Shown: positions 62,223-64,000 of the stretch, piece after piece
Layout: each line of letters starts with the position of its first letter
Numbering within the stretch: the first letter of the stretch is position 1
Assembly: GCF_001661345.1 (NCBI RefSeq)
Contig: NW_017962917.1
Span: 62,001-126,000 of the forward strand
Reading direction: 5' to 3'
DNA length: 64,000 nt
Source: Ascoidea rubescens DSM 1968
Taxonomy: Eukaryota; Ascomycota; Saccharomycetes; Ascoideales; Ascoideaceae
Position numbers and translations under genes: made by a program
Notes under the pieces: generated by a model
Databases searched by the model: none
What the model was told of the DNA's origin: nothing
Seen by the model: only the letters and a program-made list of their open reading frames with translations

Positions 62223-63185
62223 AACAACATAGATCTTGATAACAATAATGAAAATCAAAAATCTATAGCGACAAATGAATTGGATATTTTGATTACAACA
62301 CCCATAAAATTCAATTCAATTTCAACAATATATTCTTTAAAACATCCCGAACAATTACTAACAAATGTAAAGCATTGCGTGGTAGATGAAGCAGATACTT
62401 TAATGGACCACTCCTGGATTAATGACACAAACCATTCCTTAAGATATCTACAGAATTTAAAAGATTTGATATTTGTTAGTGCAACAATTAATATGGAATT
62501 TAATAAAACTTTAGTCAAAATGTTTGGTAAAAGTAAACTAATACCAATTGTAACAAAGAATTTGCATAAATTGCCTAAAAATATCCAGCTCAAGATTATT
62601 GATTGCTCCATTCCACCCTATAATGGCTCAAAGATTAAAACTCTAGCTCAATGTTTATACGCAATTTATAAAGATGGAACAGAACCAAACTTGGAGAAAA
62701 GATGCATTGTTTTTGTCAATTTCAAGAAAGATATAAAACCCATCCAAGAAGATTTAGCAAATGTTTATGGCCATAATATTACAACACTAACAGGTGAAAA
62801 CACAATTGAAGAACGTTTGGCCAAGATAGCACCATTTGTCAGTTCCCCAAGAACAATCGACGATGTGAAAAATTCCTTTGAAGTTCAAGAGGCTCTCAAA
62901 CATGAAAAAGACCCCAGTTATGAGAAACAAAAATTCCCAGGGTATGTCAAGCTAAAAGTGTTGATAACCTCAGACGTGCTAGCCAGGGGAATCAACTTTA
63001 ACAACATCAGAAACCTCATTTTGTATGATCTTCCCAAGACATCAGTCGATTTGATTCACAGAACAGGAAGAATTGGTAGAATGAACCAGAGTGGAAGATG
63101 CTTCTTGATTGTCGACAAAAAGGAAAACAAAAGCTGGGTAAAGGGTCTTCCCAAAGCAATCCGAAATAGAGTCCCATTGGCGTAA
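61104..63185 (+). CDS. MRH4: Mitochondrial DEAD-box RNA helicase Mrh4
   Basis: ATP-dependent RNA helicase needed for late assembly of the mitochondrial large ribosomal subunit. Basic, Ser/Lys-rich N-terminus (~150 residues) with a presequence-like start and Asn-Thr repeats. Helicase motifs: Q-region TPTPIQISCVQNIL near 250; motif I AAETGSGKTWAY near 278; Ia PTHELVDQVY; II VVDEADTLMD near 426; III VSATIN; IV CIVFVNFKKD; V TSDVLARGINFN; VI HRTGRIGRM. An Asn-repeat insertion occupies about 356-375. Length 693 versus 561 in S. cerevisiae; the extra is in the N-terminus and inserts. The motif II form DEADTLMD fits Mrh4. Confidence 0.92.
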
Positions 63186-63281
63186 GCACATCTGTTTCAA
63201 CCTCTGTTCTTGTAATCTCTGTATATCTGTATATCTTCTTTCTCTATCTCTGATAGCCTTATAAATATGCTCTGAATCGCC

Positions 63282-63292
63282 GGTTCGAACCC
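63282..63292 (+). other. B-box-like GGTTCGAACCC, 25 bp before DAS2
   Basis: Matches the TFIIIC B-box consensus GGTTCGANTCC at 9 of 11 positions or better. No T-stem pairing beyond two base pairs and no acceptor stem, so it is not a tRNA. It lies in the 131-bp MRH4-DAS2 gap. Confidence 0.3.
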
Positions 63293-63316
63293 AGACGGAG
63301 CCTTCCATCGCAAAAA

Positions 63317-64000
63317 ATGGTCAGCGCCTTTTCGAGACCTTCGAAGTTTGCTTCTTCTAGTTCTTCTGCTGTTTCTAACGACAAAATGACACTGAACAGG
63401 ACTTCAGCTACAAAGCCCAGCATCGTACTTGTGGCAGGAGGCCATGCTTCTGGCAAGCGAACTGTGTGCAACTTGCTCAGAAAGGAGTTGCTCTCCAGGG
63501 TCCAGAAGATCAGAAGTCTCAGGAAGCATGGCACCAACTTGATCGAGATTGTCGATATGGATGATTACTTGAGGGACAGCAAAGATAGTGGCAATTCTTC
63601 CCACAGTACAGTTAAATGCTTCACAGACTTCAGGCACTCCATCAACAAGGAAAAATTGGCTCCGGAAACTAGGTCCACTTTGCAGAAAAATCTTGAAAAC
63701 AAAAACTTAGCTCCCAGCAGATTTGACTTTGATAAATTGAAGAATGATCTACTGGATGATTATAAGCAAAGAAATCACCCTTTACTTTATTTGGTCCATG
63801 GATTATATGCTCTCTATGATGCTGAGTTAAGAAAGTTCTCAGATTTCAATATATTTATTGACTGTGATGCTGACACCAGACTAACTAGATGGATTAATGA
63901 AGATATCATCGAAAACGAACAAAGCGATATCAGACTACAAGATATTTTGGATTACTATTTAAATTACGCAAGACCAGAGATGAATCAGTTTATCAATCCA
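63317..64000 (+). CDS. DAS2: Uridine kinase-like protein Das2 (3' end beyond window)
   Basis: 228 codons to the window edge. The P-loop-like segment is VAGGHASGKRTVCNLL near 40-55; LVHGLYALYD, FNIFIDCDADTRL and YARPEMNQFINP correspond in order to S. cerevisiae Das2 (CGCYALYD, VFLDSDADKRL, LRPEMQQYIEP), a putative uridine kinase relative. DDYLRD near 85 is in the place of the substrate-loop Asp. After the Lys the usual Ser/Thr is Arg (GKRT), although a Thr follows; S. cerevisiae Das2 has an even more degraded loop, so activity is uncertain in the whole family. The N-terminal ~30 residues are Ser-rich. It uses two in-frame CTG codons, unusual in this window. Confidence 0.8.
   Translation, partial: MVSAFSRPSKFASSSSSAVSNDKMTLNRTSATKPSIVLVAGGHASGKRTVCNLLRKELLSRVQKIRSLRKHGTNLIEIVDMDDYLRDSKDSGNSSHSTVKCFTDFRHSINKEKLAPETRSTLQKNLENKNLAPSRFDFDKLKNDLLDDYKQRNHPLLYLVHGLYALYDAELRKFSDFNIFIDCDADTRLTRWINEDIIENEQSDIRLQDILDYYLNYARPEMNQFINP

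Noticed and set aside
63260-63310. Possible tRNA around GGTTCGAACCC
   Set aside because: Only two T-stem pairs and no acceptor stem, so only a B-box-like word remains.

Overview
The window is nuclear DNA from an ascomycete budding yeast (Saccharomycotina). The evidence is compact AT-rich genes with short intergenic spaces, yeast-type introns (GTATGT donor; TACTAAC or GACTAAC branch point) in a minority of genes, very large Asn-homopolymer tracts inside regulatory proteins, and single-copy yeast orthologues throughout (MIP1, INO80, ACO1, GatB/PET112, NOP12, ATM1, GPM1, RPR2, PRE6, TAF5, RPL23, TRP3, RPF2, MRH4). CTG is almost never used for Leu: I scanned the 1,596-codon INO80 frame and found none in frame. 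That is compatible with a lineage that has a non-standard CUG code, but the species cannot be fixed from this window. One ambiguous base lies inside ACO1.

Layout. 1-2131: 5' part of SKT5/CHS4, chitin synthase activator (minus). 3191-7450: MIP1. 7680-9884: two unrecognised genes, divergently transcribed. 10457-11659: a diverged ferrochelatase (minus). 12723-17513: INO80. 17802-20165: ACO1 (minus), divergent from GatB/PET112 (20778-22475). 22741-27976: NOP12, ATM1 and GPM1, all minus. 27977-31242: a 3.3-kb stretch with no convincing gene. 31243-32727: arrestin-like protein. 33318-33930 and 34106-35154: RPR2 and PRE6, both spliced, sharing a 175-bp divergent promoter. 35473-38646: TAF5 (minus). 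38871-40209: RPL23 (minus), with a 931-nt intron. 40920-43124: SLX8-like SUMO-targeted ubiquitin ligase. 43409-44377: charged orphan ORF. 45470-47503: WSC-type cell-wall sensor. 48344-50065: AVT-type vacuolar amino-acid transporter (minus). 50609-52948: NOT3/NOT5. 53344-54894: TRP3, spliced. 55031-56071: RPF2 (minus), spliced. 58075-58260 and 60469-60654: a pair of 61-residue Cys/His-rich proteins with identical metal-ligand spacing. 61104-63185: MRH4. 63317-end: DAS2-like uridine kinase homologue, 3' truncated by the window.

The genes are a normal mixture with no operon logic, but several are functionally related: mitochondrial genome maintenance and expression (MIP1, PET112, MRH4, ATM1, ACO1), ribosome and RNA biogenesis (NOP12, RPF2, RPL23, RPR2), transcription (INO80, TAF5, NOT3/5) and cell wall (SKT5, WSC). 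Regulatory DNA stands out as G+C-richer islands between genes, with CACGTG boxes, Reb1-like TTACCCG, an Rpn4-like site before PRE6, homol-D plus AGCCCT clusters before RPL23, and several short tandem or palindromic arrays.

I saw no transposon, LTR element, virus relic, rRNA, intact tRNA or CRISPR array. The most interesting items are the two 61-aa Cys/His proteins, the ferrochelatase with altered signature motifs and no obvious presequence, the 20-nt microexon of PRE6, and the repeat arrays in the 5' regions of RPL23/SLX8, ATM1 and the WSC gene.
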